From positions 183,967-247,966 of the forward strand of contig NZ_BRCF01000001.1 of the NCBI RefSeq assembly GCF_023707985.1: DNA of 64,000 nucleotides, in the 5' to 3' direction. Origin of the DNA: Sporosarcina sp. NCCP-2716. Its GTDB lineage: Bacteria > Bacillota > Bacilli > Bacillales_A > Planococcaceae. Position 1 is the stretch's first letter. Each line of letters starts with the position of its first letter. The notes under the pieces were generated by a model, which had not been told where the DNA came from, made no database searches, and was given only the letters and a program-made list of their open reading frames with translations. Below, in pieces: positions 36,751 through 49,356 of the stretch. Both the position numbers and the translations under genes were made by a program.

Positions 36751-36784
36751 CAAACCCTTCCCCCAACTAAAGGAGGATGACAGC

Positions 36785-37696
36785 ATGGATAACCTACTGA
36801 CAATGACCCAATTCAACGAAGAGAACATTATGGAGATCCTGAATTATGCGGAGTACTTGAAGCGCCACGGCATCCGGGAATTGCCCGGGAAATATTTGGT
36901 GAGCAACCTGTTCTTCGAGCCGAGCACACGGACGAAGCTCAGTTTCGAAATCGCCGAGCGGAAACTGGGGCTTGAGATCATCCAGTTCGATCCGGGGCAT
37001 TCAAGCACGACGAAAGGGGAAACACTGTTCGATACGGTGAAGACACTGGAAGCGCTCGGTGTCAACGCAGTCGTCATCCGCCATCCGGAGAAGGAATATT
37101 ACAAGCAGCTAGAAGGCATCAAGATTCCTGTGTTCAACGGAGGGGACGGAACAGGGCAGCACCCGAGCCAGTCGCTGCTCGACCTGTTCACCATCAAGGA
37201 AGAATTCGGACGGTTCGAAGGTCTGAACATCGTCATCGCAGGCGATCTTTCGCACAGCCGTGTCGCCGCTTCGAACGCGGAAGCCCTGAAGAAGCTCGGG
37301 GCGAACGTCCAGTTCGTCTGCCCGCCGGAATGGTCGGGGGACTACGAAACGCTGTCCGGCTGGAACGGAGTGATCGAACAGGCCGACGTCGTCATGCTGC
37401 TGCGTGTTCAGCACGAGCGCCACGACGAGAAGATGAGCTATACGAAAGAACAGTACCATGCTCAATATGGGCTGACGGAACAACGGGCGGCGATGATGAA
37501 GAAAGACGCCATCATCATGCACCCCGCGCCGATCAACTGGGGAGTGGAGATTGCAGAAAGCCTGACGTCCCACCCGAAACTGCGCGTCTACGAAGCGGTC
37601 GAAAACGGCGTATATATCCGTGCGGCTGCAATGGAAATTATCTTACGAGGAGGAAATGTCCATGCACAAGCTGCTCCGAAATATTTGGCTATATGA
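36785..37696 (+). CDS. pyrB: Aspartate carbamoyltransferase, catalytic subunit
   Basis: Transfers the carbamoyl group from carbamoyl phosphate to aspartate. The 303 residues have the carbamoyl-phosphate motif [25 protein letters not shown], and the aspartate-side [14 protein letters not shown] 36785 behind AAAGGAGGATGACAGC is chosen; a longer reading would run back through the attenuator. No PyrI regulatory subunit follows, as usual in Gram-positives. It overlaps pyrC by 35 bases. Confidence 0.97.
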   Translation: MDNLLTMTQFNEENIMEILNYAEYLKRHGIRELPGKYLVSNLFFEPSTRTKLSFEIAERKLGLEIIQFDPGHSSTTKGETLFDTVKTLEALGVNAVVIRHPEKEYYKQLEGIKIPVFNGGDGTGQHPSQSLLDLFTIKEEFGRFEGLNIVIAGDLSHSRVAASNAEALKKLGANVQFVCPPEWSGDYETLSGWNGVIEQADVVMLLRVQHERHDEKMSYTKEQYHAQYGLTEQRAAMMKKDAIIMHPAPINWGVEIAESLTSHPKLRVYEAVENGVYIRAAAMEIILRGGNVHAQAAPKYLAI

Positions 37697-38936
37697 TGAA
37701 TCACCTGAAAGCAGGAAAGACGTCCGGATCGAGGATGGTCGGATAACAGAAATTGGTAGTAATTTGGATTCTAGTGAGGCGGACGTCATTGAAGGAAACG
37801 GATACTGCCTGGCACCCGGATTCGTCGACGTCCATGTCCACTTGCGCGAACCGGGCGGTGAGCGGAAAGAGACGATTGCGAGCGGAACACAGGCCGCAGC
37901 AAAAGGAGGCTATACGACGATCTGCGCCATGCCGAACACCCGTCCTGTACCGGACACAGCTGAAAATCTCGAGTATGTGAACGGGCTGATCCGCAACAAT
38001 GCGGTCATCCGTGTGCTCCCGTATGCGTCGATCACGATCCGGGAAGCCGGCAAAGAGCGGACGAATCTCGCAGAACTGAAAGAACACGGTGCGTTTGCGT
38101 TCACGGACGACGGAGTCGGGATCCAGGAAGCGGGCATGATGTTCGAGACGATGCAGGATGCCGCGAAATTGGATATGGCGGTCGTCGCCCACTGTGAAGA
38201 CAATACACTCATCTACGGTGGTGCAATGCATGAAGGCATCCGTAACAAGGAACTCGGCCTGCCGGGCATCCCGTCCGTAGCGGAATCGGTCCATATTGCA
38301 CGGGACATCCTGCTGGCGGAAGCAGCAGGCGCCCATTATCACGTGTGCCACGTCAGTACGAAGGAATCCGTCCGGGTCATCCGTGACGCGAAACGGGCAG
38401 GAGTGCATGTGACAGCCGAAGTGACCCCCCATCATTTATTGCTGACGGAGCATGACATCCCGGGTGACGACGCGATGTGGAAGATGAATCCGCCGCTCCG
38501 CGGAACGGAGGACCTCGCGGCGCTGCGGGAAGGACTGCTTGACGGAACGCTCGATTTCATCGCGACGGACCATGCACCGCATACGGCGGAAGAGAAAGCG
38601 GCCGGTTTCAAGAAGGCGCCGTTCGGCATCACCGGTTTCGAAACTGCTTTCCCACTGCTGTATACGCACTTCGTGAAAAACGGCGAGTGGACATTGGAAC
38701 AGCTTGTGGACTGGTTCGCCGAAAAGCCGGCGGATGTGTTCGGACTGCCGTACGGGAAAATCGAAGAACAGGCACCGGCGGATCTCGTGCTTCTCGATCT
38801 GTCGACAGAAAAAACGATCGATCCAGCACAGTTCGTGTCAAAAGGAAAGAATACGCCGTTCACAGGCAGCACATGTACAGGCTGGCCGGTGATGACGCTG
38901 TTCGGAGGGGAAGTCGTCTATTCCGGACAGGACTGA
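37662..38936 (+). CDS. pyrC: Dihydroorotase, class I
   Basis: Zinc enzyme that cyclises carbamoyl aspartate to dihydroorotate. The 424-residue protein has the metal motif [10 protein letters not shown], the later histidines of VAHCEDN and YHVCHVST, and ATDHAPHT with the catalytic Asp. ATG 37662 (eight bases after AGGAGG) is preferred to the ATG at 37656, which is too close to the ribosome site. Carbamoyl-phosphate synthase genes, next in B. subtilis, are missing; pyrK comes next. Confidence 0.96.
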   Translation: MHKLLRNIWLYDESPESRKDVRIEDGRITEIGSNLDSSEADVIEGNGYCLAPGFVDVHVHLREPGGERKETIASGTQAAAKGGYTTICAMPNTRPVPDTAENLEYVNGLIRNNAVIRVLPYASITIREAGKERTNLAELKEHGAFAFTDDGVGIQEAGMMFETMQDAAKLDMAVVAHCEDNTLIYGGAMHEGIRNKELGLPGIPSVAESVHIARDILLAEAAGAHYHVCHVSTKESVRVIRDAKRAGVHVTAEVTPHHLLLTEHDIPGDDAMWKMNPPLRGTEDLAALREGLLDGTLDFIATDHAPHTAEEKAAGFKKAPFGITGFETAFPLLYTHFVKNGEWTLEQLVDWFAEKPADVFGLPYGKIEEQAPADLVLLDLSTEKTIDPAQFVSKGKNTPFTGSTCTGWPVMTLFGGEVVYSGQD

Positions 38937-38978
38937 GCGCGGCACGGACGGTCCAACACAACTTGAGGAGGCACACAC

Positions 38979-41375
<2,397 letters not shown>

Positions 41376-41379
<4 letters not shown>

Positions 41380-42002
41380 ATAAACACGAAATAGCGAAGA
41401 TCCTGCTGCATGCAGGGGCAGTGACACTGAGCCCGGATGAGCCGTTCACATGGGCATCGGGCATCCAATCCCCGATCTATTGCGACAACCGTCTGATCAT
41501 GTCGGATCCGGGCGGACGCCGCCGGGTCGCGGAAGGCATGTCGGAAGTGATCCGCACGAAGTATCCGGAAACGACTTTGATCGCCGGAACGGCAACAGCC
41601 GGAATTCCGCATGCTGCCTGGATCGCCGACATCCTCGGACTGCCGATGGTCTACATCCGTTCAAAGGCGAAAGGCCACGGACGGAGCAAGCAGATCGAAG
41701 GGAAAGCGAAGCCGGGAGACCGCGCAATCATCGTCGAAGATCTGATCTCGACAGGCGGCAGCAGCCTGACCGCGGCGGCAGCACTGCGGGAAGAAGGCGT
41801 GCATGTCGAAGGGGTCGTCTCGATCTTCACGTACGGACTCGAGAGCGCCGACCGTGCATTCGAGGAAGCCGGGCTGACGTATACGAGCTTGACGGATTTC
41901 CATGCATTGGCGGAAGTCGCCACCCGCACAGGTGCGATCCGCAAAGAATCCGTAGGTCCGCTGCTGGACTGGCACGAGAAGCTGAAAACAGGGGTTTTAT
42001 AA
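41376..42002 (+). CDS. pyrE: Orotate phosphoribosyltransferase
   Basis: Adds ribose phosphate from PRPP to orotate giving OMP. The 208 residues contain FTWASGIQSPIYCDNR and the PRPP motif AIIVEDLISTGGSS. ATG 41376 overlaps the pyrF stop (ATGA). Last gene of the operon, followed by a terminator. Confidence 0.97.
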
Positions 42003-42011
42003 GGCAAGTGG

Positions 42012-42039
42012 AGGCCGGGCGATGATGCCCGGCCTTTTT
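42012..42039 (+). terminator. Terminator of the pyr operon
   Basis: AGGCCGGGC / GCCCGGCCT perfect nine-pair stem with a six-base loop, followed by TTTTT. Confidence 0.95.
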
Positions 42040-42110
42040 GAATGGTGGAAGTGATCTACTGCGCGGTATTGGTCGGTTATTGGCGGAGCGGCAGACCGCG
42101 TGCTGGGGGA

Positions 42111-42380
42111 TTATGAGCGGAATTTGCGGGTTATGAGCGCTTTTTTGGATTTATGAGCGGTTTTTGAGATTTATGAGCGTTTCTTGCGTTTTATGAGCGT
42201 TTTCTGGAGTTTATGAGCGTTTCCTGCGTTTTATGAGCGTTTCCTGCGTTTTATGAGCGCTTTCTGGAGTTTATGAGCGTTTCCTGCGTTTTATGAGCGC
42301 TTTCGAGAATTTATGAGCGTTCCAAGCGTTTTATGAGCGTTTCCGGCAATTTATGAGCGTTTCCATCAATTTATGAGCAC
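42111..42380. repeat. 20-bp-period tandem array, 14 units of TTATGAGC
   Basis: TTATGAGC occurs at 42111, 42131 and every 20 bases up to 42371, fourteen times without a slip. The ninth base is G in all but the last unit. The second ten bases of each unit vary: TTCCTGCGTT occurs three times and TTTCTGGAGT twice in the middle, while the outer units are more divergent. The period is not a multiple of three and each unit carries TGA, so every forward frame is broken; the reverse strand carries TAA. It is non-coding and lies between the pyr terminator and the opposing rqcH terminator. Function unknown. Confidence 0.97.
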
Positions 42381-42393
42381 ATCACCCAAACGA

Positions 42394-42425
42394 CAAAAAA
42401 CCGGCAAGGCTTGAGCCTTGCCGGG
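42394..42425 (-). terminator. Terminator of rqcH (minus strand)
   Basis: On the minus strand, CCGGCAAGGC / GCCTTGCCGG with a short loop precedes TTTTTT. It starts five bases after the rqcH stop. Confidence 0.93.
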
Positions 42426-42429
42426 AACA

Positions 42430-44121
42430 TTATGCTTTCAGCTGACGCACGATCTCTTCATCTGGAGTGACGAAGACGGTCTGCTGTTCGAAATAGATGA
42501 CGAAACCGGGTTTCGAGCCGTTCGGTTTCTTGACGTGGCGCACTTCCGTGTAATCGACGGGGACGGATGCGGAGCCGCGTGCTTTGCTGAAGTACGCTGC
42601 AAGCGCCGCAGCTTCCTGGATCGTCTCGTCGTCCGGCGCGTCATCATGGATGACGACGTGGGACCCCGGGATGTCCTTCGTATGGAGCCAAATATGATTG
42701 CGAGCTGCAAGCTTCGATGTCAGCCAGTCATTCTGCCGGTTATTCTTCCCGACGGAAATCGTGATGCCCGACGAAGACACGTATGATTCCGGTTTCGGCT
42801 TCTTCGGCTTCGCTTTCTTCTTGCCTTTCCGAGCTTTCATGAGCCCGAGATCCGCCAGTTCATCCCGGATCTCATCGATATCATCGGTCGATGCCTGCAT
42901 CACCTGCTGCTTCACCATCTCGAAATAACTGATGTCCTCCGCGGCCTTCTCCAGCTGTCCCGCAATCTGCACGAGGGCGTTCTTCGCTTTCGAATACTTG
43001 GAGAAATACCGCTGTGCGTTGTCGATGGGCGACTTCCGCGGATCGAGCGGAATGGTGACCGTCGTGCCCTGTTCGTAATAGTTATCCACAGTTGCTTCCT
43101 TCTGCCCTTTTTCAATCGCGTAACTGTTTGCGGTCAACAGTTCACCATACAGCTGGAACGTATCGAGCCGTCCCGCGTCTTTCCGCTCCTTCTCGAGTTT
43201 CTGCACTTTCAGCTTGAGCTTCGCGATTTCATTGTCGAGCCAGCGCTCGAGATCGGCGGCCTGCGCCTTCACCCGTTCGCGGACCGCCCGGGCAAAGTAG
43301 ACTTTGTCCAGCAGATCGCCGAGTGTCGGGAACACGGTCGCCCGTGCATCGACATGAGTCAATTCCGCAGCTGAAAACAGCAGTTTTCCGTCCTTCTCGA
43401 CTAGGTTCGGGTGGAACGGGCCTTCAGAGAACGTCTGTACGTAAGCGCGATAGGTGCCAAACGCATCCGACCCTTCCAAGCCGCGCATCCGATAAAGCAG
43501 TTCCTCTGCATGGATCGGTGAGAATCCGGATAGTTCCCGGACGACCGACTTCGGCGAATCGAAGGAGGGGAGTAAGGTTTCGAAATCGTGTTCCGAAAGT
43601 CCAAACGGATCCGCCTTGTCCTGGGGAGGTGCCGGTATGTATGGCTGGCCGGGCATGATTGTCCGATAACTGTTGACCGACGGCGGTAAATGCTTGAGGC
43701 TGTCGATGATCATGCCGCGTTCCGGGTCGATGAGCAGGAAGTTGCTGTGGCGCCCCATGATTTCAAAAATGATCTCCCGTTCAATATCGTCACCGATTTC
43801 GTTTTTCGCACGGATCGAAAACTTCAGGATCCGGTCCGTGCCGACCTGTTCGACCGCTCTGACCGTGCCGCCTTCCAGGTGCTTCCTGAGCGTCATGCAG
43901 AACATCGGCGGCTCTGCCGGGTTCTGGATCGTTTCTTCTGTAAACTGGACGCGCGCGTAGGAAGGGTGGACGGAGAACAGCAGCTTCCGGTTCTGGCCGC
44001 CCGCCCGGATGATCAGGACGGTTTCCTGTGCGTTCGGCTGATGGATTTTCGTGATCCTGCCGTTTTCGATCGTCTGCAGTTCGCGTCTCATCGCGGTTGT
44101 GAACAATCCGTCAAATGCCAT
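42430..44121 (-). CDS. rqcH: Ribosome quality control protein RqcH (NEMF/Rqc2/FbpA family)
   Basis: Binds peptidyl-tRNA-blocked 50S subunits and recruits tRNA(Ala) to add alanine tails that mark incomplete chains for degradation. The 563-residue protein has an NFACT-N domain (MAFDGLFTTAMRRELQ opening), helical and coiled-coil middle (about 270-430, rich in Lys and Glu) and the NFACT-R domain (GITISVGKNNRQNDWLT, HTKDIPGSHVVI). The start is ATG at 44121 behind AAAGAGGAATTCAC; an upstream start at 44160 adds a tail without homology. Transcribed against pyrE and away from gmk. Confidence 0.95.
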   Translation of the reverse strand: MAFDGLFTTAMRRELQTIENGRITKIHQPNAQETVLIIRAGGQNRKLLFSVHPSYARVQFTEETIQNPAEPPMFCMTLRKHLEGGTVRAVEQVGTDRILKFSIRAKNEIGDDIEREIIFEIMGRHSNFLLIDPERGMIIDSLKHLPPSVNSYRTIMPGQPYIPAPPQDKADPFGLSEHDFETLLPSFDSPKSVVRELSGFSPIHAEELLYRMRGLEGSDAFGTYRAYVQTFSEGPFHPNLVEKDGKLLFSAAELTHVDARATVFPTLGDLLDKVYFARAVRERVKAQAADLERWLDNEIAKLKLKVQKLEKERKDAGRLDTFQLYGELLTANSYAIEKGQKEATVDNYYEQGTTVTIPLDPRKSPIDNAQRYFSKYSKAKNALVQIAGQLEKAAEDISYFEMVKQQVMQASTDDIDEIRDELADLGLMKARKGKKKAKPKKPKPESYVSSSGITISVGKNNRQNDWLTSKLAARNHIWLHTKDIPGSHVVIHDDAPDDETIQEAAALAAYFSKARGSASVPVDYTEVRHVKKPNGSKPGFVIYFEQQTVFVTPDEEIVRQLKA

Positions 44122-44153
44122 GTGAATTCCTCTTTCCGTTCGTTTTCTCCATT

Positions 44154-44184
44154 TTAGCACTAGACGGCAGACATATGGTATAAT
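44154..44184 (+). promoter_or_regulatory. Probable extended -10 promoter for gmk
   Basis: TGGTATAAT (44176-44184) is an extended -10 with a consensus TATAAT; TTAGCA at 44154-44159 is a weak, distant -35. About 75 bases before the gmk ATG. Confidence 0.65.
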
Positions 44185-44246
44185 ACGAATACATTCTTCG
44201 GATCGATCCCGTCCAGGGCTGATTTGAATTGAGAGACTATAGTTAG

Positions 44247-44876
<630 letters not shown>

Positions 44877-44880
44877 ATCC

Positions 44881-45105
44881 ATGTTATATCCATCCGTAGA
44901 TTCACTGAAAGAGAAGATCGACTCCAAATATACGCTCGTCTCGCTCGCCGCGAAACGCGCACGCGAACTGCAGGAAAAGCATAACGAGCAGTCGATGAAA
45001 TACGTATCCCACAAAAATGTCGGCAAAGCACTGGAAGAAGTGTCCGCCGGTCTGCTGAATAAGCAAAAGACGGATGACTCCATTGTCTACGAAGACGAAA
45101 TTTAA
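44881..45105 (+). CDS. rpoZ: RNA polymerase omega subunit
   Basis: A 74-residue RNA polymerase assembly subunit. It shows [30 protein letters not shown] in outline, the conserved segment that clamps the beta' C-terminus. ATG 44881 follows AAGGGGAATGAATCC. Cotranscribed with gmk, as in B. subtilis. Confidence 0.95.
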   Translation: MLYPSVDSLKEKIDSKYTLVSLAAKRARELQEKHNEQSMKYVSHKNVGKALEEVSAGLLNKQKTDDSIVYEDEI

Positions 45106-45127
45106 GTAAGCCTCAGCTGAATAAGAA

Positions 45128-45177
45128 ATGGAAGCTCCCTTAGAAAACGAATTTCTTTGGGAGTTTGCTATTTTTGG
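45128..45177 (+). terminator. Possible weak terminator before coaBC
   Basis: GCTCCCTTAGAAA pairs imperfectly with TTTCTTTGGGAG, and a TATTTTT stretch follows. Two mismatches make it uncertain. Confidence 0.35.
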
Positions 45178-45192
45178 AAAGGAATGAACACG

Positions 45193-46401
45193 ATGCTGGC
45201 GAACAAAAAGATTTTGCTCTGTGTGACGGGAGGAATTGCCGTCTATAAAGCCGTGGCCCTGGTGAGTAAGCTGAGCCAGGCAGGGGCGGACGTCAAGGTG
45301 GTCATGACGGAATCCGCACGTGAATTCGTGCAGCCGCTGTCCTTCCAGGTCATGTCGCACAACGATGTCTATACCGATACATTCGACGAAAAGGATTCCG
45401 CTGTCATCGCCCATATCGATCTTGCCGACTGGGCTGATCTGATCATCGTGGCGCCTGCTACGGCGAACGTGATCGGCAAACTCGCGAACGGGATCGCCGA
45501 TGACATGGTGACGACGCTGCTGCTCGCTGCGACGTCCCCTGTCTGGATCGCGCCTGCCATGAATGTCCATATGTATGAACACCCTGCTGTCCTGCGCAAT
45601 ATCGACCGGCTCAGCCGGGACGGATACCGGTTCATCGAGCCGTCGGAAGGGTTCCTTGCGTGCGGCTACGTCGGCAAAGGGCGTCTCGAAGAGCCCGAAC
45701 GGATAACGGAACTCGTCGGACGGTTCTTCGGACAGCACGACGACCGGCCGCTTCTCGGGAAAAAGGTCATCGTCACCGCGGGACCGACGCTCGAACGGAT
45801 CGACCCGGTCCGGTACATCTCCAACTTCTCAAGCGGCAAGATGGGCTATGCCATGGCGGAGGCAGCCGCCGCGCTCGGCGCTGACGTCGTGCTCATCTCC
45901 GGCCCGGTCGCAATCGATCCGCCTGCGGGTGTCCATATCGAACACGTCGAAAGTGCGGCACAGATGCTCGATGCGGTGCTTGCGCATTATGGATCCGCTG
46001 ATTATGTCGTGAAATCCGCGGCAGTGGCGGATTACCGTCCAAAAGCGGCGCATCCTCACAAAATGAAGAAAAAAGAAGGCGATTCGGTTCTCGAACTTGA
46101 ACGCACCACTGATATACTGAAGACACTCGGGGAGCAAAAGACGCATCAGTGCCTTATCGGCTTCGCTGCTGAAACGAACGATGCTGTTGCGTATGGGAAA
46201 GGGAAGCTGCAGTCAAAGAACCTTGACTGGATCGTCGTCAACGACGTCACGGATCCGGGCGGCGGGTTCGGCAGTGATTCCAACGTCGTCACCCTGATCG
46301 GAAAAGACGGGACGGAGCGCACCTTCCCGGCAATGGAGAAAAAACGGCTCGCCGGCGAACTGCTGGCATTGATCGCAGCCAAGGGATCTGATGCGCAATG
46401 A
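45193..46401 (+). CDS. coaBC: Phosphopantothenoylcysteine decarboxylase / phosphopantothenate--cysteine ligase
   Basis: Bifunctional CoA biosynthesis enzyme. The N-terminal flavin decarboxylase half (residues 1-185) has LLCVTGGIAVYKA, APATANVIGKLANGIADD and APAMNVHMY. The ligase half has TAGPTLERIDPVRYISNFSSGKMGYA in outline and the VKSAAVADYRP region. ATG 45193 (nine bases after AAAGGA) matches the B. subtilis N-terminus. Pantoate for this pathway comes from panE at 6057. priA overlaps by four bases. Confidence 0.96.
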   Translation: MLANKKILLCVTGGIAVYKAVALVSKLSQAGADVKVVMTESAREFVQPLSFQVMSHNDVYTDTFDEKDSAVIAHIDLADWADLIIVAPATANVIGKLANGIADDMVTTLLLAATSPVWIAPAMNVHMYEHPAVLRNIDRLSRDGYRFIEPSEGFLACGYVGKGRLEEPERITELVGRFFGQHDDRPLLGKKVIVTAGPTLERIDPVRYISNFSSGKMGYAMAEAAAALGADVVLISGPVAIDPPAGVHIEHVESAAQMLDAVLAHYGSADYVVKSAAVADYRPKAAHPHKMKKKEGDSVLELERTTDILKTLGEQKTHQCLIGFAAETNDAVAYGKGKLQSKNLDWIVVNDVTDPGGGFGSDSNVVTLIGKDGTERTFPAMEKKRLAGELLALIAAKGSDAQ

Positions 46402-48809
46402 TTGCTGAAGTGATCGTGGACGTCGCGGCCTATCCGATCGACCGTCCGTTCGATTATACGATCCCTGCGCTGTTTCAAGGTTTTATCGAGCCGGGCATGC
46501 GGGTGAAAGTGCCATTCGGCCCCCGCAAAGTCGTCGGCTACGTCATCGATGTCAAGGAAACGAGCGGGCTGGATGAAACGAAACTGAAACCCGTCGAACA
46601 GCTCATCGACTTCGAGCCGGTCCTTTCACCGGAACTGCTCGAGTTATCGGAGTGGCTTGCGGAGGACACGCTCGCCTACCGGATCGAAGCACTCCAAGTG
46701 ATGCTGCCGGCGGCGATGCGCGCCAAATACGAAAAGTTCATCGTCATCATCCGGCCGGAAGCTGTCACGGACGAGGCGTTTTTAAGCATGTTGAACGGCA
46801 GGGAGCGGGTGCCGCTGAAAGCAGCCGATACACCGGGACTGCTGAAACTGCTGAAAGCCTACACGACGGATGGCGCTGTCCGGGTGGAAACACTCGTGAA
46901 ACAGCAGACCGCCGTCAAGAAGGTCCGGATGATCCACATGCAGGACAAACGGACGATCGAAACGATGCTTGCAGGGTTGAACAAGCAAGCGGCCAAACAG
47001 CGGGATCTGCTCGAATGGATGCTCACGCATGCCGGTGAATCGATGGAAGCGGGCCGGCTGATGAAAGAGGCGGGTATGTCCGCGACCGTCCTGAAAGCCG
47101 TCATCGACAAAGGGGCGGCCACGGAACGGAAGACGGAAGTGTACCGCGAACCGGAAACCGTCCACATGAAGAACAGTTCAGCGCCGGCTGAACTGACGGC
47201 CAATCAGGGGGAAGCCGTCCGCCAAGTGACGGATGCATTCCATGAAGAGCGGGACAGCGTCTTCCTGCTGCACGGCATCACCGGCAGCGGCAAAACTGAA
47301 GTCTATTTGCGGTCGATCGAGGAAGTGCTCAAAAACGGCAGGGAAGCGATCGTACTCGTCCCGGAAATCTCATTGACCCCGCAGATGACATCCCGTTTCA
47401 AGGAACGGTTCGGCGATCAGGTCGCCGTCATGCATAGTGCACTGTCAGCGGGTGAGAAGTACGACGAGTGGAGGAAGATCCACCGGAAAGAAGTGAAAGT
47501 CGTCGTCGGCGCACGTTCTGCCGTATTCGCCCCGTTCGAGAACCTCGGCATCCTCATCCTGGATGAAGAGCACGAATCGACGTACAAACAGGAGGATAAC
47601 CCGCGCTACCATGCACGGGACGTCGCCATCTGGCGTGCCGCGTACAACCGCTGCCCGGTCATATTAGGGAGTGCGACACCGGCGCTTGAATCATACGCCC
47701 GCGCGTCAAAAGGAGTTTACGAACTGCTTGAGCTGCCGACGCGAGTGAAGGAGCAGGCACTGCCGTCCGTGACCGTCGTCGATATGCGGAATGAGCTGAA
47801 GGACGGCAACCGTTCCATGTTCTCCGTGCCGCTCGCGGAAGCGATCCGCGCCAGGCTCGCGAAGCACGAACAGATCGTCCTGTTCCTGAACAAACGCGGG
47901 TTTTCATCATTCGTCCTGTGCCGCGACTGCGGAACGACGATCCAATGCCCGAACTGCGACATTTCGCTGACATACCACCGGGCGACCGAAAACTTGAAGT
48001 GCCATTATTGCGGGCATGAAGAACAAGTGCCGCACAGCTGCCCGGAGTGTGAAAGCGAGCATATCCGATTCTTCGGGACAGGCACGCAAAAAGCGGAAGA
48101 GGAAGTCGCGAGGCTGTTCCCGGAGGCGCGCGTTCTCCGGATGGACGTCGATACGACACGCCAAAAAGGATCACATGCACGCCTCCTGCAGAAATTCGGC
48201 GAAGGCCAGGCGGATATCCTCCTCGGCACGCAGATGATCGCGAAGGGACTGGACTTCCCGAACATCACGCTCGTCGGGGTGCTCGCGGCCGACACGACGC
48301 TCCATCTGGCCGACTTCCGGGCTGCCGAGAAGACGTTCCAGCTGCTCACTCAGGTGAGCGGGCGTGCGGGCCGGCATGATCTGGAGGGCGAAGTGTTCAT
48401 CCAGACGTATACGCCTGAACATTACGCCATCGAACTCGCGAAAGCGCAGCTGTACGAGCCGTTCTACGATATGGAGATGAGGACGCGGAAGCAGTTCGGC
48501 TATCCGCCGTTCTACTATATCGTCAATATCCAATTCAGCCACGAGAACTTGCTGAAGGTCGTCGAATACGCCGAGAAAGCGGCCCGTTTCCTGACGGAGC
48601 ATCTCGGCCCGGACAGTGTGCTGATCGGTCCGACCGCGTCGGCCATCAGCCGGGTGAATAATAGATATCGCTATCAATGTCTGATAAAATACAAAAAAGA
48701 ACCGAAACTGACAGAAACGCTGCAGGCCCTCATCCGCCATTACCGCACCGGGTGGATCAAGGACGGGCTGCTGCTGTCGGTCGACAAATCCCCGGTCGTC
48801 ATCTACTGA
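46398..48809 (+). CDS. priA: Primosomal protein N' (replication restart helicase PriA)
   Basis: Superfamily 2 helicase that reloads the replisome at stalled forks. The 803 residues have a 3'-DNA-binding domain, Walker A GITGSGKTEVY, the DEEH box (LDEEHESTYKQE), and a zinc-binding cysteine cluster (CRDCGTTIQCPNCD, CHYCG, CPECES) near residues 510-555. ATG 46398 overlaps the coaBC stop. Confidence 0.97.
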   Translation: MIAEVIVDVAAYPIDRPFDYTIPALFQGFIEPGMRVKVPFGPRKVVGYVIDVKETSGLDETKLKPVEQLIDFEPVLSPELLELSEWLAEDTLAYRIEALQVMLPAAMRAKYEKFIVIIRPEAVTDEAFLSMLNGRERVPLKAADTPGLLKLLKAYTTDGAVRVETLVKQQTAVKKVRMIHMQDKRTIETMLAGLNKQAAKQRDLLEWMLTHAGESMEAGRLMKEAGMSATVLKAVIDKGAATERKTEVYREPETVHMKNSSAPAELTANQGEAVRQVTDAFHEERDSVFLLHGITGSGKTEVYLRSIEEVLKNGREAIVLVPEISLTPQMTSRFKERFGDQVAVMHSALSAGEKYDEWRKIHRKEVKVVVGARSAVFAPFENLGILILDEEHESTYKQEDNPRYHARDVAIWRAAYNRCPVILGSATPALESYARASKGVYELLELPTRVKEQALPSVTVVDMRNELKDGNRSMFSVPLAEAIRARLAKHEQIVLFLNKRGFSSFVLCRDCGTTIQCPNCDISLTYHRATENLKCHYCGHEEQVPHSCPECESEHIRFFGTGTQKAEEEVARLFPEARVLRMDVDTTRQKGSHARLLQKFGEGQADILLGTQMIAKGLDFPNITLVGVLAADTTLHLADFRAAEKTFQLLTQVSGRAGRHDLEGEVFIQTYTPEHYAIELAKAQLYEPFYDMEMRTRKQFGYPPFYYIVNIQFSHENLLKVVEYAEKAARFLTEHLGPDSVLIGPTASAISRVNNRYRYQCLIKYKKEPKLTETLQALIRHYRTGWIKDGLLLSVDKSPVVIY

Positions 48810-48834
48810 CCGGGGCAAGAAAAGAGGAATCCGT

Positions 48835-49356
48835 TTGACTGTATTGGAAATCGTGAAATATCCGGATGAAATCCTTGAAACGAAAACTGCACAGGTCACG
48901 AAATTCGACCGCAGGCTGCATAAGCTGCTCGACGATATGATGGAAACGATGATTGCAGCGGACGGTGTCGGCATTGCAGCACCGCAAGTCGGACAGTCGA
49001 TCCGTGCGGCGATCGTCGACATAGGAGAAGGCGACGCGCCGATCGAACTGATCAACCCTGTTATCACAGCGGTCGGCGGCGAGGATGTCGACTTGGAAGG
49101 ATGCCTCAGCTTTCCGGACTTGTACGGCGAAGTGAAGCGGCCGTTCTTCGTGCGCGTCGAAGCGCAGGAACGCGACGGCTCGCTCTATGAGCTGGAAGCG
49201 GAAGGCTATGAAGCACGGGCGATCATGCATGAGATCGATCACCTGGACGGCATCCTGTTCAATACGAAGATAAGCCGGATCGTGGACGCTTCGGAATTCG
49301 AGGAGCTCGATGAAACCTTAGTGGAACTTGGAGAGGACGGGAACGATATTGAGTAA
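48835..49356 (+). CDS. def: Peptide deformylase
   Basis: Fe2+/Zn2+ enzyme that removes formyl groups from nascent chains. The 173-residue protein has all three motifs: GVGIAAPQVG, EGCLSFP and HEIDHLDG. Start TTG 48835 behind AAAAGAGGAATCCG is the only one preserving the family N-terminus (VLEIVKYPDEIL). Pairs functionally with fmt, whose start lies inside its 3' end. Confidence 0.96.
   Translation: MTVLEIVKYPDEILETKTAQVTKFDRRLHKLLDDMMETMIAADGVGIAAPQVGQSIRAAIVDIGEGDAPIELINPVITAVGGEDVDLEGCLSFPDLYGEVKRPFFVRVEAQERDGSLYELEAEGYEARAIMHEIDHLDGILFNTKISRIVDASEFEELDETLVELGEDGNDIE

Noticed and set aside
42040-42110. A gene or insertion-sequence remnant before the repeat array
   Set aside because: No open frame of useful length, ribosome site or terminal inverted repeat is visible; only one degenerate TTATTGGCGG was seen.
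42111-42380. CRISPR array
   Set aside because: The conserved part is only 8-10 bases, the variable part 10 bases, with several identical variable parts and no cas genes nearby.
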